A stretch of 64,000 nt of DNA. It comes from Patescibacteria group bacterium. GTDB lineage: Bacteria; Patescibacteriota; Patescibacteriia; JAHIZJ01. The translations under genes were made by a program, and so were the position numbers. Location of the stretch: the NCBI GenBank assembly GCA_041661625.1, contig JBAZUB010000003.1, positions 62,001-126,000 on the forward strand, given 5' to 3'. The notes under the pieces are model-generated. The model ran no database searches, had not been told where the DNA came from, and was given only the letters and a program-made list of their open reading frames with translations. Positions 9,155 to 18,083 of this stretch are shown one piece after another; position 1 is the stretch's first letter, and every line of letters begins with the position of its first letter.

Positions 9155-9865
9155 CTACCTGCGCAGAAGATCCCGCATGATCGGCTTCTTTTCGTCCTCG
9201 GTCATCGCCCTCAGGCCCTTCGCCGTGGTGACAGCGTCGATCGACTCGTTCACCGCCGCGCTGACGGCGGACTGGAACATGAGTTTCGTGTCGATACGGT
9301 AGTAGGTCTCGGGGCGGAAGAAGTGCTCATATAGAGGACCTAGAAGCGGGACAGCCAGGATAGGGTCATCCGGATCCATGTCGAAAAGCCGTGTGATCCC
9401 TCGATAGATAAGGTAGACCACGATGATCGTTGCCAGCGTGATGAGCAGCCGGATGAGCAGGCCTGGTCCATAGCGGTGGAACATCTGAACCCACAGGCGG
9501 GAGACGACCTTGCCGACGCCGCTGCGAAGAACGAAGTATCCGATGATCGCACCAAGCAGGATGGCCCAGCAAAGGACCCGGTTCGGCCGTTTCTCGCCGA
9601 GCCACCAAGAAAAGAAGTACCCGGTGCCGTAGGGTGCCGCGCAGAGGTCGAACGCCAGCTTCTGGCGGGTGAAGCGAAGGTACTCACGCTTGGCGGAGAG
9701 CGTCCCGCCCTCGTGGAGGTCGACCCGGGATACTGAGACGTCCGGAATCTGACGCTGTTGCACGGCGGCCTCGACCGAGGCGTAGAAATCCATGGCCGAA
9801 GTTTGGAATCCATCGAACGGCTTGTGCCAGTGCGAGAACATGTTGGCCAGCAAGGTCTTCGCCAT
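9155..9865 (-). CDS. Membrane protein, likely partner of the coupling ATPase
   Basis: 236 aa, ending 8 bp before the ATPase start on the same strand. The N-terminal 95 residues are soluble; two hydrophobic helices follow (VLCWAILLGAIIGYFVL and LLIRLLITLATIIVVYLIY), then a C-terminal cytoplasmic domain with YRIDTKLMFQSAVSAAVN. I do not recognise the family. Because the ATPase has no membrane segments and the two genes are tightly linked, this is a good candidate for its membrane anchor. That role is inferred from context only. Confidence 0.7.
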   Translation of the reverse strand: MAKTLLANMFSHWHKPFDGFQTSAMDFYASVEAAVQQRQIPDVSVSRVDLHEGGTLSAKREYLRFTRQKLAFDLCAAPYGTGYFFSWWLGEKRPNRVLCWAILLGAIIGYFVLRSGVGKVVSRLWVQMFHRYGPGLLIRLLITLATIIVVYLIYRGITRLFDMDPDDPILAVPLLGPLYEHFFRPETYYRIDTKLMFQSAVSAAVNESIDAVTTAKGLRAMTEDEKKPIMRDLLRR

Positions 9866-10127
9866 CTCCCCTCCCCATTGTGAACCGACAATCTCGATTA
9901 GGCATTTCCCAGGCTAGTCCCCGACGCGCCGCAACGCAACCGCCAAGTGTTGCCCGTACCTAGACTCCCACTCCCCGTACTCCGGGACCGCGGAACAGAG
10001 GAAGGCAGAAGGCGGTGTCGTCGAAAACGAGGGAAAGAGCCCCTCGTTGGGGATGGGGAACGGTACTCCCAAAGAGCCGAGGAAGTCGGAACTACCGGGG
10101 GACGGCGCACGACTATATTGAAGTCCG

Positions 10128-11297
10128 CTAGCTTCTCTTGAAGAGCAGGACATGCTCATGGGTTATTCTACTATTCCGAACATTGAACGAGCGCTTCGTC
10201 GCCTGAAGCGTACGAATCCATCTCTCTTCCAGAGGCATACCATGATTTCGAAACAGTTTGATGAATGTGTCACCCACAGGCACAGCGCGCTTATTGACGA
10301 TCGCATCTCCGACAACAAACAAACACCTGCCACCCGGACGCAACACCCTGGACCACTCGCGCAGGCAATTCTCCATATCGGTAAAGTACTTGTCTGCGGT
10401 GGCCTTCGGCCGGGTGAACTCGTCGTGGCTTCCAATCTCGAGGTCACGAGCAAATGCGACGTCCCCGTCTAACCAGTGAATGCGTTGGCGGTGATACTTG
10501 TGATAGTCATAGGCGTTCAGGTAAGGAGGCGATGTGACGATCAGAGTCACGCTCCGATCCCGAATGAATGGCACTTTGCGGGCATCAGCCAGCTTGAGTG
10601 TCACTTTGGCGCGCGGCCCTCGTGGAGCGTCATCCAACCTTCTTACCGTGTCCAGCAGTCGAAGACGGAACAGCGAACCGACGTCCGCAACGGTCACGTC
10701 TCGTGGCACTCGCGCATATCTTGTGTCGCTATCCTGAAAGGAGACGCGCACAATAATGGACGAAAAGATGGACTGAAGCAAAACCTTCTCGGGTTGTTTC
10801 TCGCTAAGTATCAGTCCTTTGAGAGCCGCGAGCCGGTCCATGATGTCCTTGGTGAACCAATAGGGAACATGGTCGTTGCTCGGTATCAACTCCGGCCGGG
10901 CAACCGCTGCAGTCAGCCAGTTCTCTACGGACTCTGCAAAGATCCGTAAACGGCTGATACTGCGCTTTGTATAGTGAAGAGTCTTGGCTCGGCTCACCAG
11001 TATAGCAATGTCGTTATTGTCTGTCCCGATTGACGGCCGTCCAAGAATGCTGGCCTCGAGCAAGGTAGTACCGCACCCGCAAAACGGGTCGTATACCAGT
11101 TCTCCGGGCTTGCTCCACTGCTCGATCGCCTTTCGCGGTATCTGCGGAATAAACCGGGCAGGATAGGGATGCAGAGAATGAAGGTGCTCCTGCGTGTCGA
11201 CACCATGGAAATTCCAGCCCTTCCCGTTTGTGACGAGAGCGCCTTCATCTGCTGTTGTGTATATTGCTCGGCGTTCCATGGTTATGCTTTGAAACAC
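10128..11297 (-). CDS. DNA methyltransferase (N4-cytosine/N6-adenine type), second of a pair
   Basis: SAM-binding motif DPFCGCGTT (residues 70-78) precedes the catalytic TSPPY (255-259), the order found in one class of amino-group DNA methyltransferases; NxPPY/SPPY enzymes methylate N6-adenine or N4-cytosine. The protein ends with WIRTLQATKRSFNVRNSRI. It is the last gene of a four-gene minus-strand operon. The first ATG (11297) overlaps the previous gene; the ATG at 11279, two bases after that gene's stop, is an equally good start. The paired methyltransferase upstream suggests that the two protect different strands or halves of an asymmetric site. Specificity cannot be read. Confidence 0.9.
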   Translation of the reverse strand: MFQSITMERRAIYTTADEGALVTNGKGWNFHGVDTQEHLHSLHPYPARFIPQIPRKAIEQWSKPGELVYDPFCGCGTTLLEASILGRPSIGTDNNDIAILVSRAKTLHYTKRSISRLRIFAESVENWLTAAVARPELIPSNDHVPYWFTKDIMDRLAALKGLILSEKQPEKVLLQSIFSSIIVRVSFQDSDTRYARVPRDVTVADVGSLFRLRLLDTVRRLDDAPRGPRAKVTLKLADARKVPFIRDRSVTLIVTSPPYLNAYDYHKYHRQRIHWLDGDVAFARDLEIGSHDEFTRPKATADKYFTDMENCLREWSRVLRPGGRCLFVVGDAIVNKRAVPVGDTFIKLFRNHGMPLEERWIRTLQATKRSFNVRNSRITHEHVLLFKRS

Positions 11298-12901
11298 AAG
11301 ATTGTCTCGGCCGACCCCCGATTCTCCCGAAAGATATCACGCGACACTAGCAGCTCCATCGGGATCATTTCAAGGCCCTTCCAGCCAACCTGTTGTCCAA
11401 TCGCAAACAGGAATCGGTCGGTAGGAATCTCCACCTTCTCACCGTTTACGGTGCTGCTGTTGTTCCCGACTACATAATACGCGTAGCTCCCCGGGGCCAT
11501 GAGTGATCGCGCTGAGCGCATGGCATCGCTCATGGCGAGGAAGTATCGAGCCAGCAACGAGGGCAGGTTACGTCTACGAAAGCCGACATCCGGACCGTGG
11601 TTGTGCGACGCAATTCGCTCGATCAGTGAGATGGTTTCGCGAGGCAGTTCCTTCTTTCGGGTCTCGAACTGGCTCCATCCCTGGAGTCGTTCCTTGTCAG
11701 TGATCTCTCGCGTGCCTACCATCAAGCTCTCAACATCCCCATGGCGTTGTCGCGAGAGGAGGCCAAGGACGACAAGGCTAAGCCTATCCGTGTCAATGTA
11801 AGGCAAGGCTGTCGCGTATGGAGGCGACGTCACCAGCAAATCGACCTTCCCCACATACTCGGGGAAAAGCTCATCAAGTTGCACCGCGTTGCCCTGCACG
11901 ACTTTGAGGGTTCGCTTTCGGGACCGTGGAAGTACACAGAGGTACGGATAGATCCGGTCGGTCTGCTCCTCCACCTGGGTCCGAAACTTCTCCAGTGCTG
12001 CTCCCTGAAGATACGGTCTGACGTCCTTACGAACGCGGAGGTCCACCTCCTTTTGCCAGGATACTGAGCGCACGATCTCGCTCAGGCAGACTCGTAGGAA
12101 ATCTCGGTAGAGAGCGGAATCGACTCTTTCTATGCTTCGTAAAATAGCCGCGATGTCCTTGAGGGCGGGTTCTGCAAACCACCGGCGCAGGTACGCAAGA
12201 TCGTGCCCTTGCCAGAAGTGGTCGGGTTCGGAGTCCCGGAACTTCAGTTTGCGAAGGTATGCGTCGATGGTCTCGGCGAACACCTCGGGGCGTTCGCGGA
12301 CAATGCCAGCTTTCACCTTGGCAATAAGGACCGAGAGCGGGTTCAGGTCCGCTGCCAAAGCGGCGCGGCCGGCTGCTACTGTCTCGCATGGTGTTGTGCC
12401 GCTGCCGCACATCGGATCGAGGACTAGGCCGTCATCCGGCACCCCGGATATGTTCATCAGACTGCGAACGAGTTGGGGGAAGAACTTCCCCCGATATTCA
12501 TGCAGGTCGTGAGGCCCGTAGCGAAGCCTTCGTGCCCGGTGAAGTTCGGTCTTCTCCGTGGTGCTCTCAGATCCGTTCTGAGTGAACTCAAGTGCGTTCT
12601 GCACCGTAGGTTCAAGAACGGTTGTGCCGACCCGTTGCCAGTAGGTCAGGCGTTCCCGGAAGTACTGAACAGGTCGTCCTGAACGAACAAGGTGAAGGCC
12701 ATACTTCTCGGCAACCGGGCCGTCTCCCTGGAGAAGGGCTTGCAGTTCGCGAGTGGCCAGCTCGCGCTCGAATGGTTGGAGATAGGGTTTCATCTCAAAC
12801 TTCAGTGAGTCCTTGTCGTTGGCGAGCAGCAACGGAGGGAAAATCGAAAATCTCCGCTGAATCATGTTCGCGATATCTATTGGCATCATGCGTTTTGGCA
12901 T
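11282..12901 (-). CDS. DNA methyltransferase, first of a pair
   Basis: 539 aa. SAM motif LDPMCGSGTT (161-170) and catalytic TSPPYATALPY (358-368) are clear. A 130-residue N-terminal extension ahead of RYGPHDLHEYRGKFFPQLVR probably holds part of the recognition or partner surface. Its start overlaps the end of the unknown gene at 12886 and its stop overlaps the second methyltransferase, so all are co-translated. It differs too much from the 10128-11297 enzyme to be a recent duplicate; only the motifs align by eye. Two non-identical methyltransferases in one operon are typical of restriction-modification or BREX-like loci with asymmetric recognition. Confidence 0.88.
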   Translation of the reverse strand: MPKRMMPIDIANMIQRRFSIFPPLLLANDKDSLKFEMKPYLQPFERELATRELQALLQGDGPVAEKYGLHLVRSGRPVQYFRERLTYWQRVGTTVLEPTVQNALEFTQNGSESTTEKTELHRARRLRYGPHDLHEYRGKFFPQLVRSLMNISGVPDDGLVLDPMCGSGTTPCETVAAGRAALAADLNPLSVLIAKVKAGIVRERPEVFAETIDAYLRKLKFRDSEPDHFWQGHDLAYLRRWFAEPALKDIAAILRSIERVDSALYRDFLRVCLSEIVRSVSWQKEVDLRVRKDVRPYLQGAALEKFRTQVEEQTDRIYPYLCVLPRSRKRTLKVVQGNAVQLDELFPEYVGKVDLLVTSPPYATALPYIDTDRLSLVVLGLLSRQRHGDVESLMVGTREITDKERLQGWSQFETRKKELPRETISLIERIASHNHGPDVGFRRRNLPSLLARYFLAMSDAMRSARSLMAPGSYAYYVVGNNSSTVNGEKVEIPTDRFLFAIGQQVGWKGLEMIPMELLVSRDIFRENRGSAETILCFKA

Positions 12902-13899
12902 TGTGACACGTGATATGAAGCGTTGATCGCTTCGATCGGTGTCTTGTCGGATCCAAATGGCAGAGGGATGTCCCGCATTTGAAAAGCGGGAATATCCATC
13001 GGCAGCGTCCTCAAGTGTGATCGATATGCGGCCAGCCTGTCCGAACCAGCGGCGCGTATGGCGTCGTCCGTCTCTCTCAACAGGAGCGTCTCTACCTGGG
13101 CCGAAACCAGTGGCGAATGGATCGGTTTATCGCGAGCCGTTCTCTTAGCCGTGCCCATATAGGCGTCGATCTTGCCAGAAATGGCGAAGTCGCACCATCC
13201 GATGGGAAGTGCGTCCGCGCAAGCAGCGATGATAGTGCCAATCCCCGGAGGGAAGAGCTCGGCATGCTCCAGTACCAGTAACGCTCGCAGTCGGAAATAC
13301 TCCATACTGATATATCCCAAACGAGGGCACTTTGCCGGGGCGACGATGTCAGTGGCAAGGTCTTCAGCGAGAGTTGGTGTCAGTTGGCCTGCCGAGCGAA
13401 TGACCTCGACGGCCAGCGCCATGGACAGGGTGAGTTCCGATTTCATTCGATGCCGTAGCATCGTCGCGCTGACGTCCTTGTCGTAAATCAGCCCGTCAGT
13501 TTGCCGCTTGTTCAGCAGAAGCGCGGAGTACCTAACGTGATCGATGCCGTTGGGGCGTAGCTGGCGCTCGATCCACCATCGGGTATGAATGGCATGGATG
13601 GTTGGTTGGAGGTACTGTCCTCCGAAGTGGTATAACTGATTGCCGTATTGTTCTGAGTAGGCAACTGGGACATCGTTGACCGTGAGAAGTTCCTCCATGA
13701 TGCCGAGCCAGTCGTGCCGAATGTGTCCATCCAATACCAGGTCGATGAGCGACGCCTGCAGGCAGACGGAAGCGGCTGCCAAACCGTGGTCAGCCTGCTG
13801 GATTGCATTCTCGCGCCATTCTTTCAGGTAAGCGGCATGGATTGGCAGAATGAAGCCCGGAGCTAGCGTGATCTGGGGTGTAATAATGTGTTCAGGCAT
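12886..13899 (-). CDS. Unknown protein of the methyltransferase operon
   Basis: 337 aa from the ATG at 13899, which overlaps the preceding stop by 8 bp; a start 15 bp upstream is also possible. The protein is mainly alpha-helical to judge by composition, with no signal peptide, membrane segment, nucleotide-binding loop or nuclease motif that I can recognise. Notable segments are TRWWIERQLRPNGIDHVRYSALLLNKR and CPRLGYISMEYFRLRALLVLEHAELFP. Its position between a LAGLIDADG-like protein and two methyltransferases, with overlaps on both sides, makes it an obligate part of that system. It could be a specificity or assembly factor; nothing in the sequence decides this. Confidence 0.75.
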   Translation of the reverse strand: MPEHIITPQITLAPGFILPIHAAYLKEWRENAIQQADHGLAAASVCLQASLIDLVLDGHIRHDWLGIMEELLTVNDVPVAYSEQYGNQLYHFGGQYLQPTIHAIHTRWWIERQLRPNGIDHVRYSALLLNKRQTDGLIYDKDVSATMLRHRMKSELTLSMALAVEVIRSAGQLTPTLAEDLATDIVAPAKCPRLGYISMEYFRLRALLVLEHAELFPPGIGTIIAACADALPIGWCDFAISGKIDAYMGTAKRTARDKPIHSPLVSAQVETLLLRETDDAIRAAGSDRLAAYRSHLRTLPMDIPAFQMRDIPLPFGSDKTPIEAINASYHVSQCQNA

Positions 13900-15478
13900 T
13901 GTAAAAAGCCGCACAAGGATCAGGAGCTATCCGGTGAAATACTGCATACATCAGCAAAGGGAAATACCATCTACAGAGAGAGGATGATGCCCAGAAGTCG
14001 ATACGGGCGACGCCGGCTCCGGTGGGCTCGACGTGGGAGTATCTGTCCCCGTAGTTTGCCCGAAGAAGACTCGGTTGTTCGAGGGGCATATCAGCGACGT
14101 TGAGAGCCCACTCCTTTATGGGCAACGATACCTCGATAGTACGGAGTTTGCCGTCACCGCTGTTACCTCCGCGGAGCATCGGCACGCCGTTCTTGAGCGC
14201 GGTCACCACGAGTTCGGGGAAGTACTGGGAACCGACCTTCACTTTCCATGCGTCCAGGCAGTACTGGACCGGAAAGAGGCGTTGTAGCGAGCGGAGCATC
14301 AATTCAAGACTGGTGCCCTCCGAGGATGTGAATCCCAGAGCGAGCGGACCAGGGCTCGAGTTGAACATCGTTATGAGCTTTTCTTTGGGCGTCGATCCTT
14401 CGGCTAGGTATAGGCCGGCTACATACGACCATAGTGGGTCGATACGAAGCGAGCGGTGAAGTACGACCTCGCTTGATTGTCGCCATTGGCCGACGAGATT
14501 ATTGCCTACAGGCGCGAGGCGCAACGGTCGAGTGCAGTTGATTTGACCATAGGGATTATCGGCAAAGAACTGTGCGACGTCAATATGTTCGCCGACCGTG
14601 GAAGGGGTGGCGGCCCATTGGACCAGGCCCGAGCTCGAGGTCTGAGAGTCGCTCAGAATCGAGTCCTCGACCTCATGCATCATCTTCAGGAACAATTCCC
14701 CAATACCGTTAAGACCGCCGACACCGAGTTCATCCGATCTGCTGGAGCCTCCTGGAAGTCTTGCGCCCTTCTTGAATGGTCGACGGACTGACGCGGCGAC
14801 TTTGATATCCGGGCCGATGGGAATGCCGACGGCAGCTATTTGGGCCGTCTTTTCACGCGCGAGAATAATCTCCATCGCGGTCTTGTGCTGGTAGTAGAAA
14901 GAAAGGTGCTCTTCAGGGGTGCCAGGAACGTCCGGGCGCACTTCGGCCAAGTACCGCGAGTCTGGGTCCGTAAGTCTGGCGCGCACTGTGGCGAGGGGGA
15001 CGGGAGCAGGGACGTCCGAATTGGCTGTTTCCCGATAATACAATCGGAGCCTATCGGCACCGACGCCGTCCATGAAGTAGGCACTATCCTCGCCAAGGTA
15101 GAATGTGAAGCGGACCTGGCTCGGAAAGAATTTGCGGAACTGGTCGACCGCAAAACGGATGAGATTCTGTTCCTTTTGGGAAAAGGAAATCGTAGGGACG
15201 ATCCGAGTGGTGTCGTGCCTGTCCTCAGACCCTTTCGCTCCGTCACCGCTATAGAGCCCCAAGAAGGCGACCAGCTCTTCATCGAGCTCGACTGTGCGCG
15301 GAATCGTGACCGTATCGCCGAAGCCATCCTCGCGGCGCAGGACGAGGTTCTCACCCTCAATCGCGAAGGAATACCGCTGGCGGTACTTCCGGTCCTTCGC
15401 ATCCGTGATGACGCTCCCGGTGACGAGCCCCTGTACTGCGATCAAGTATTGTTCTGTTCGTAGGTGTCCTAGAATCAC
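13892..15478 (-). CDS. LAGLIDADG-like putative endonuclease heading the methyltransferase operon
   Basis: 528 aa from a GTG start, with AGGA 10 bp upstream. Two segments fit the LAGLIDADG helix: LVAFLGLYSGDG (residues 69-80) and WSYVAGLYLAEG (350-361), about 280 residues apart. Each ends in an acidic residue in the catalytic position, as in single-chain two-motif homing endonucleases and intein nucleases. Each motif is followed by a plausible beta-rich region. No intein splice motifs and no host gene interruption are present, so it is not a mobile intron or intein product. As first gene of an overlapping operon with two DNA methyltransferases it is the best candidate for the cleaving subunit. 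The fold call is moderate; the role is inferred. Confidence 0.5.
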   Translation of the reverse strand: MILGHLRTEQYLIAVQGLVTGSVITDAKDRKYRQRYSFAIEGENLVLRREDGFGDTVTIPRTVELDEELVAFLGLYSGDGAKGSEDRHDTTRIVPTISFSQKEQNLIRFAVDQFRKFFPSQVRFTFYLGEDSAYFMDGVGADRLRLYYRETANSDVPAPVPLATVRARLTDPDSRYLAEVRPDVPGTPEEHLSFYYQHKTAMEIILAREKTAQIAAVGIPIGPDIKVAASVRRPFKKGARLPGGSSRSDELGVGGLNGIGELFLKMMHEVEDSILSDSQTSSSGLVQWAATPSTVGEHIDVAQFFADNPYGQINCTRPLRLAPVGNNLVGQWRQSSEVVLHRSLRIDPLWSYVAGLYLAEGSTPKEKLITMFNSSPGPLALGFTSSEGTSLELMLRSLQRLFPVQYCLDAWKVKVGSQYFPELVVTALKNGVPMLRGGNSGDGKLRTIEVSLPIKEWALNVADMPLEQPSLLRANYGDRYSHVEPTGAGVARIDFWASSSLCRWYFPLLMYAVFHRIAPDPCAAFYNA

Positions 15479-15697
15479 AGCATCTGTTCCTGTTTAGTAT
15501 TAATAGCCGGCCTGATCCGACCATTCCTTGGCGAAGACGCCGGATATGCTACTGGTCCAAGGCGACCGCCTGTCACCCCTCATGTCGAATCTTCCTGAAG
15601 CCCCTCCAAGCCCATCCCAAGGACTGGGTCGGAATGGCGCGCCGCAGGACATCGGAAGTGGCGCAAGTTACAAAAAATCATCAGCTTACGCCTCTTT
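15479..15697. other. Untranslated leader of the methyltransferase operon
   Basis: Between the promoter and the first gene; no ORF on the minus strand with a ribosome site. It contains imperfect GC-rich hairpins but no riboswitch that I recognise. Confidence 0.4.
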
Positions 15698-15726
15698 ATC
15701 ATACCGATTTGTTCGAGCCTAGTCAA
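15698..15726 (-). promoter_or_regulatory. Sigma-70 promoter for the four-gene methyltransferase operon
   Basis: On the minus strand TTGACT (15726-15721), a 17-bp spacer and TATGAT (15703-15698) form a strong match. The transcript would start near 15690, about 210 nt before the GTG at 15478. Confidence 0.65.
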
Positions 15727-15800
15727 TCTGCCACAACTCCGTAAGTTAGCGCAACTCAATAGAAAGAGGCTGGTCCTTCGGGGAGCAGCCTCATGGTGGA

Positions 15801-16529
15801 TCAGAGCGCGAGTGCGCTCCGGAAGGTGCTGGAGAGTCGGAGCCCGGAGTCCATTTGGACCCGCGGACTCCGGGACTTGCTGACTTCGGTGAAGGCGTTG
15901 TAGAGCGACCAGGCGGTCCGGGGAGCAAACTCCTCGTGGGCGGGCGTCTCCCACGCCTCGATCACCTTCGGGAGGTTCGAGGCTGGCAGGACGTCCTGCC
16001 GGACGGCCTCGACCATGAGGTGGTCAGCCGCCTCGACGGAAAGCTCAAGCGCCTTCATCGCCACGATTTCGGCGTGGATCCGGCTCTGCATTGAGGAGAC
16101 CTTCGAGAGCATGCGGTAGATCAGGTCCGGAAGATCCCGAAAGATGTTGATGGTGTGCCTGCGGGTCGCGGCGGCCTCTCCAGAGAAGGCGAGGTTGTCG
16201 CAGACGAAGACGTGGTGGCCGGCGGTGAGATTTGCAGAGAGGGACCGGTCGTAGCTGTTTCGGAGACCGATCGCGAGGGCGTAGTCGGCGTGCTTCCCGC
16301 CGTTCCGGCAGGTCAGTACCCCGAACATCTGGGCGCCGTCGCGGGCAAGCGCGTAGCAGGCATCGGTGATCGTGAGGCCGAAGCGCGGAACATGGAGTTC
16401 GACTTCCTCGACGAACCGGCCGTAGGGCACCGGGACGTAGGAGTCGGTTTCGGAAGGAACAGGGACGGAAGCCAGGTCGGCTTTGGTCGCCTCCCAACCT
16501 CCGCGATGGAGAATGAGCTGACTGGACAT
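15801..16529 (-). CDS. DUF932 phage/plasmid-type protein
   Basis: 242 aa. The central segment (AQMFGVLTCRNGGKHADYALAIGLRNSYDRS followed by GHHVFVCDNLAFSG) is the hallmark of DUF932 proteins, found almost only on plasmids, conjugative elements and phages. Their biochemical role is unknown. A good ribosome site (GGAAGG) precedes the ATG at 16529. It sits 26 bp downstream of radC on the same strand and is likely cotranscribed with the replication/recombination genes further upstream (16.5-18.7 kb). Confidence 0.85.
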   Translation of the reverse strand: MSSQLILHRGGWEATKADLASVPVPSETDSYVPVPYGRFVEEVELHVPRFGLTITDACYALARDGAQMFGVLTCRNGGKHADYALAIGLRNSYDRSLSANLTAGHHVFVCDNLAFSGEAAATRRHTINIFRDLPDLIYRMLSKVSSMQSRIHAEIVAMKALELSVEAADHLMVEAVRQDVLPASNLPKVIEAWETPAHEEFAPRTAWSLYNAFTEVSKSRSPRVQMDSGLRLSSTFRSALAL

Positions 16530-16554
16530 GACGGGGACCTTCCTTTCCAGAGTT

Positions 16555-17208
16555 TCAGATCAGACCGCGTTCACGAAACGACAGGTAGGAGCCGCCGGCG
16601 CCGATGATCACGTGGTCGATGACCTCGATGCCGAGCATCTCGCCGGTGCGGACCAGCCGATGGGTCATCTCGACGTCGTCTTCCGACGGTTCGGGGTCGC
16701 CTGACGGGTGGTTATGAGCCAGGAGCATGGAGGCGGCCGCCGCCTGGATGGCGGGTCGGAACACCTCCCGAGGATGGACGATCGATGCATTGAGGCTTCC
16801 CACACTCACCGTCTCGAACTTCAGGAGGCGGTGCCGGGTGGTGAGCAGAAGCGTGACGAACATCTCGCGCTTCAAGTCTCCCAGGACGGGACCGACGACC
16901 TGCACGGCGTCCTGCGCCGTGCGGATGATGAGGTTCTGTTCGGTACGAGGAACGGCTGCGCGGCGCGAGAGCTCGAACGCAGCGAGCACCTGGGTCGCCC
17001 GGCGCCGTCCGATCCCCGGGATCGCGACCAGGTCGGCTGTCCCGGCGTCGGCGATGACATCGAGCGAGCCGAATCGGGAGAGCAACGCCGCGGCCGCGTT
17101 TCCGGAGCAGAGCACGGCGGAAAGCAGGCGCGTCACGGGCCAAGACCGGCAGTCTTCCCGACAGTGGATCAACGGGTCCTCCAGCATCGGGATTGCGGGA
17201 TCGATCAT
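16555..17208 (-). CDS. radC: RadC/JAB-domain protein
   Basis: Starts at 17208, where AAGGAGG lies 6 bp upstream; 217 aa. The N-terminal UPF0758/HhH part (LVAIPGIGRRRATQVLAAFELSRR) is followed by a JAB/MPN metallo-domain with the zinc motif HNHPSGDPEPSEDD and the earlier VSVGSLNASIVHPREVF. Chromosomal RadC has no settled function, but element-borne copies are very common next to DUF932 and antirestriction genes. Here it lies between DUF932 and the RecB-type nuclease, which supports a mobile-element origin. Confidence 0.9.
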   Translation of the reverse strand: MIDPAIPMLEDPLIHCREDCRSWPVTRLLSAVLCSGNAAAALLSRFGSLDVIADAGTADLVAIPGIGRRRATQVLAAFELSRRAAVPRTEQNLIIRTAQDAVQVVGPVLGDLKREMFVTLLLTTRHRLLKFETVSVGSLNASIVHPREVFRPAIQAAAASMLLAHNHPSGDPEPSEDDVEMTHRLVRTGEMLGIEVIDHVIIGAGGSYLSFRERGLI

Positions 17209-17324
17209 GTGAGCCTCCTTCTTCCGGCAAACGCTCATGCGTTTCCGGCGGGTTGAGAGATCGCTGGGTAGAGAAAGAGGGGGTCTTCAAGCGAAGACCC
17301 CGGGACGAAGTGGAAGGCGGGCGG

Positions 17325-18083
17325 TTACCCGCGCCACTGTTGGCAATGAGCGAAGTACTCACACTCGGAGCAGCGATACGAAGGATTCGGGAAGCAGCAA
17401 CCGGACTGGATAGCCAGAGCCACGCTTTCGATCAGCCGGGCGGTCCAGGCAAGGTCCTCAATTGTGCGGGTGGCAGGCAGGTGCACCAAGCGCGGGACCT
17501 TGGTCTTCAGAAGCGCGTCAATGCGGAGAGGTGGAACCGTTCCGGTTGCGAGGAAACGAACGAGCGCGTAGGTGGAAAGCTGGAGGTGTCGTTCGAGCGA
17601 ACCCGTGTCGAAGGTCCGGGCGGCAGTCTTGAGTTCCACGAGCGTGCCGTCCGCCTCGACCAGATCAATCACCCCGCGCAGTCGGATGTCGAACACTTCA
17701 CCGGTTTCGGGATCCACGAGGTCGATCTCGAAGCGGTCCTCGGTCAGGAGCGGCATTGTGCCGGATGAATCCGCGACATACAGAGCAACGAGTTCGTGAC
17801 CCTTCTCCGCGAGGATCTCCTTGGATTCCTTCTCGGCGAACACCACGGGCTCGAGGTTCTGTGCGAACCAGTCGGCATCGAAGATCTTCGCGACCGCCTC
17901 CGGTTCCGGCGTGCGTCCGGCCAGCCGTTCGCGGTGGAACCACTCTACGGCAGCATGGACGGAAGAGCCGAACACCAGCGCGGCAGGCCGCCAGGGCGGC
18001 GGGATCTTGTCGATGTACTGGAAACGGTGCTTGAGTGGACAGGTGAGGTAGGTCTGAACCCGGCTAACGCTGAGGGGCTCCAT
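17325..18083 (-). CDS. RecB/Cas4-family PD-(D/E)XK exonuclease
   Basis: 252 aa. It begins with SVSRVQTYLTCPLKHRFQY, the usual RecB-like N-terminal helix with the first iron-sulfur cysteine. The catalytic residues lie in RGVIDLVEADGTLVELKTA (D...ExK), then QLSTYALV, and the C-terminal cysteine cluster CCFPNPSYRCSECEYFAHC completes a likely 4Fe-4S site. Members trim DNA ends in recombination. Its start overlaps the end of the annealing-protein-like gene (18064), a pairing that mirrors phage exonuclease/annealase modules such as Red or RecET. The nuclease assignment is firm. Confidence 0.9.
   Translation of the reverse strand: MEPLSVSRVQTYLTCPLKHRFQYIDKIPPPWRPAALVFGSSVHAAVEWFHRERLAGRTPEPEAVAKIFDADWFAQNLEPVVFAEKESKEILAEKGHELVALYVADSSGTMPLLTEDRFEIDLVDPETGEVFDIRLRGVIDLVEADGTLVELKTAARTFDTGSLERHLQLSTYALVRFLATGTVPPLRIDALLKTKVPRLVHLPATRTIEDLAWTARLIESVALAIQSGCCFPNPSYRCSECEYFAHCQQWRG

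Noticed and set aside
13892..15478. The LAGLIDADG-like gene as a homing intron or intein remnant
   Set aside because: It is a complete ORF with its own promoter and overlaps its operon neighbours; no interrupted host gene or splice motifs.
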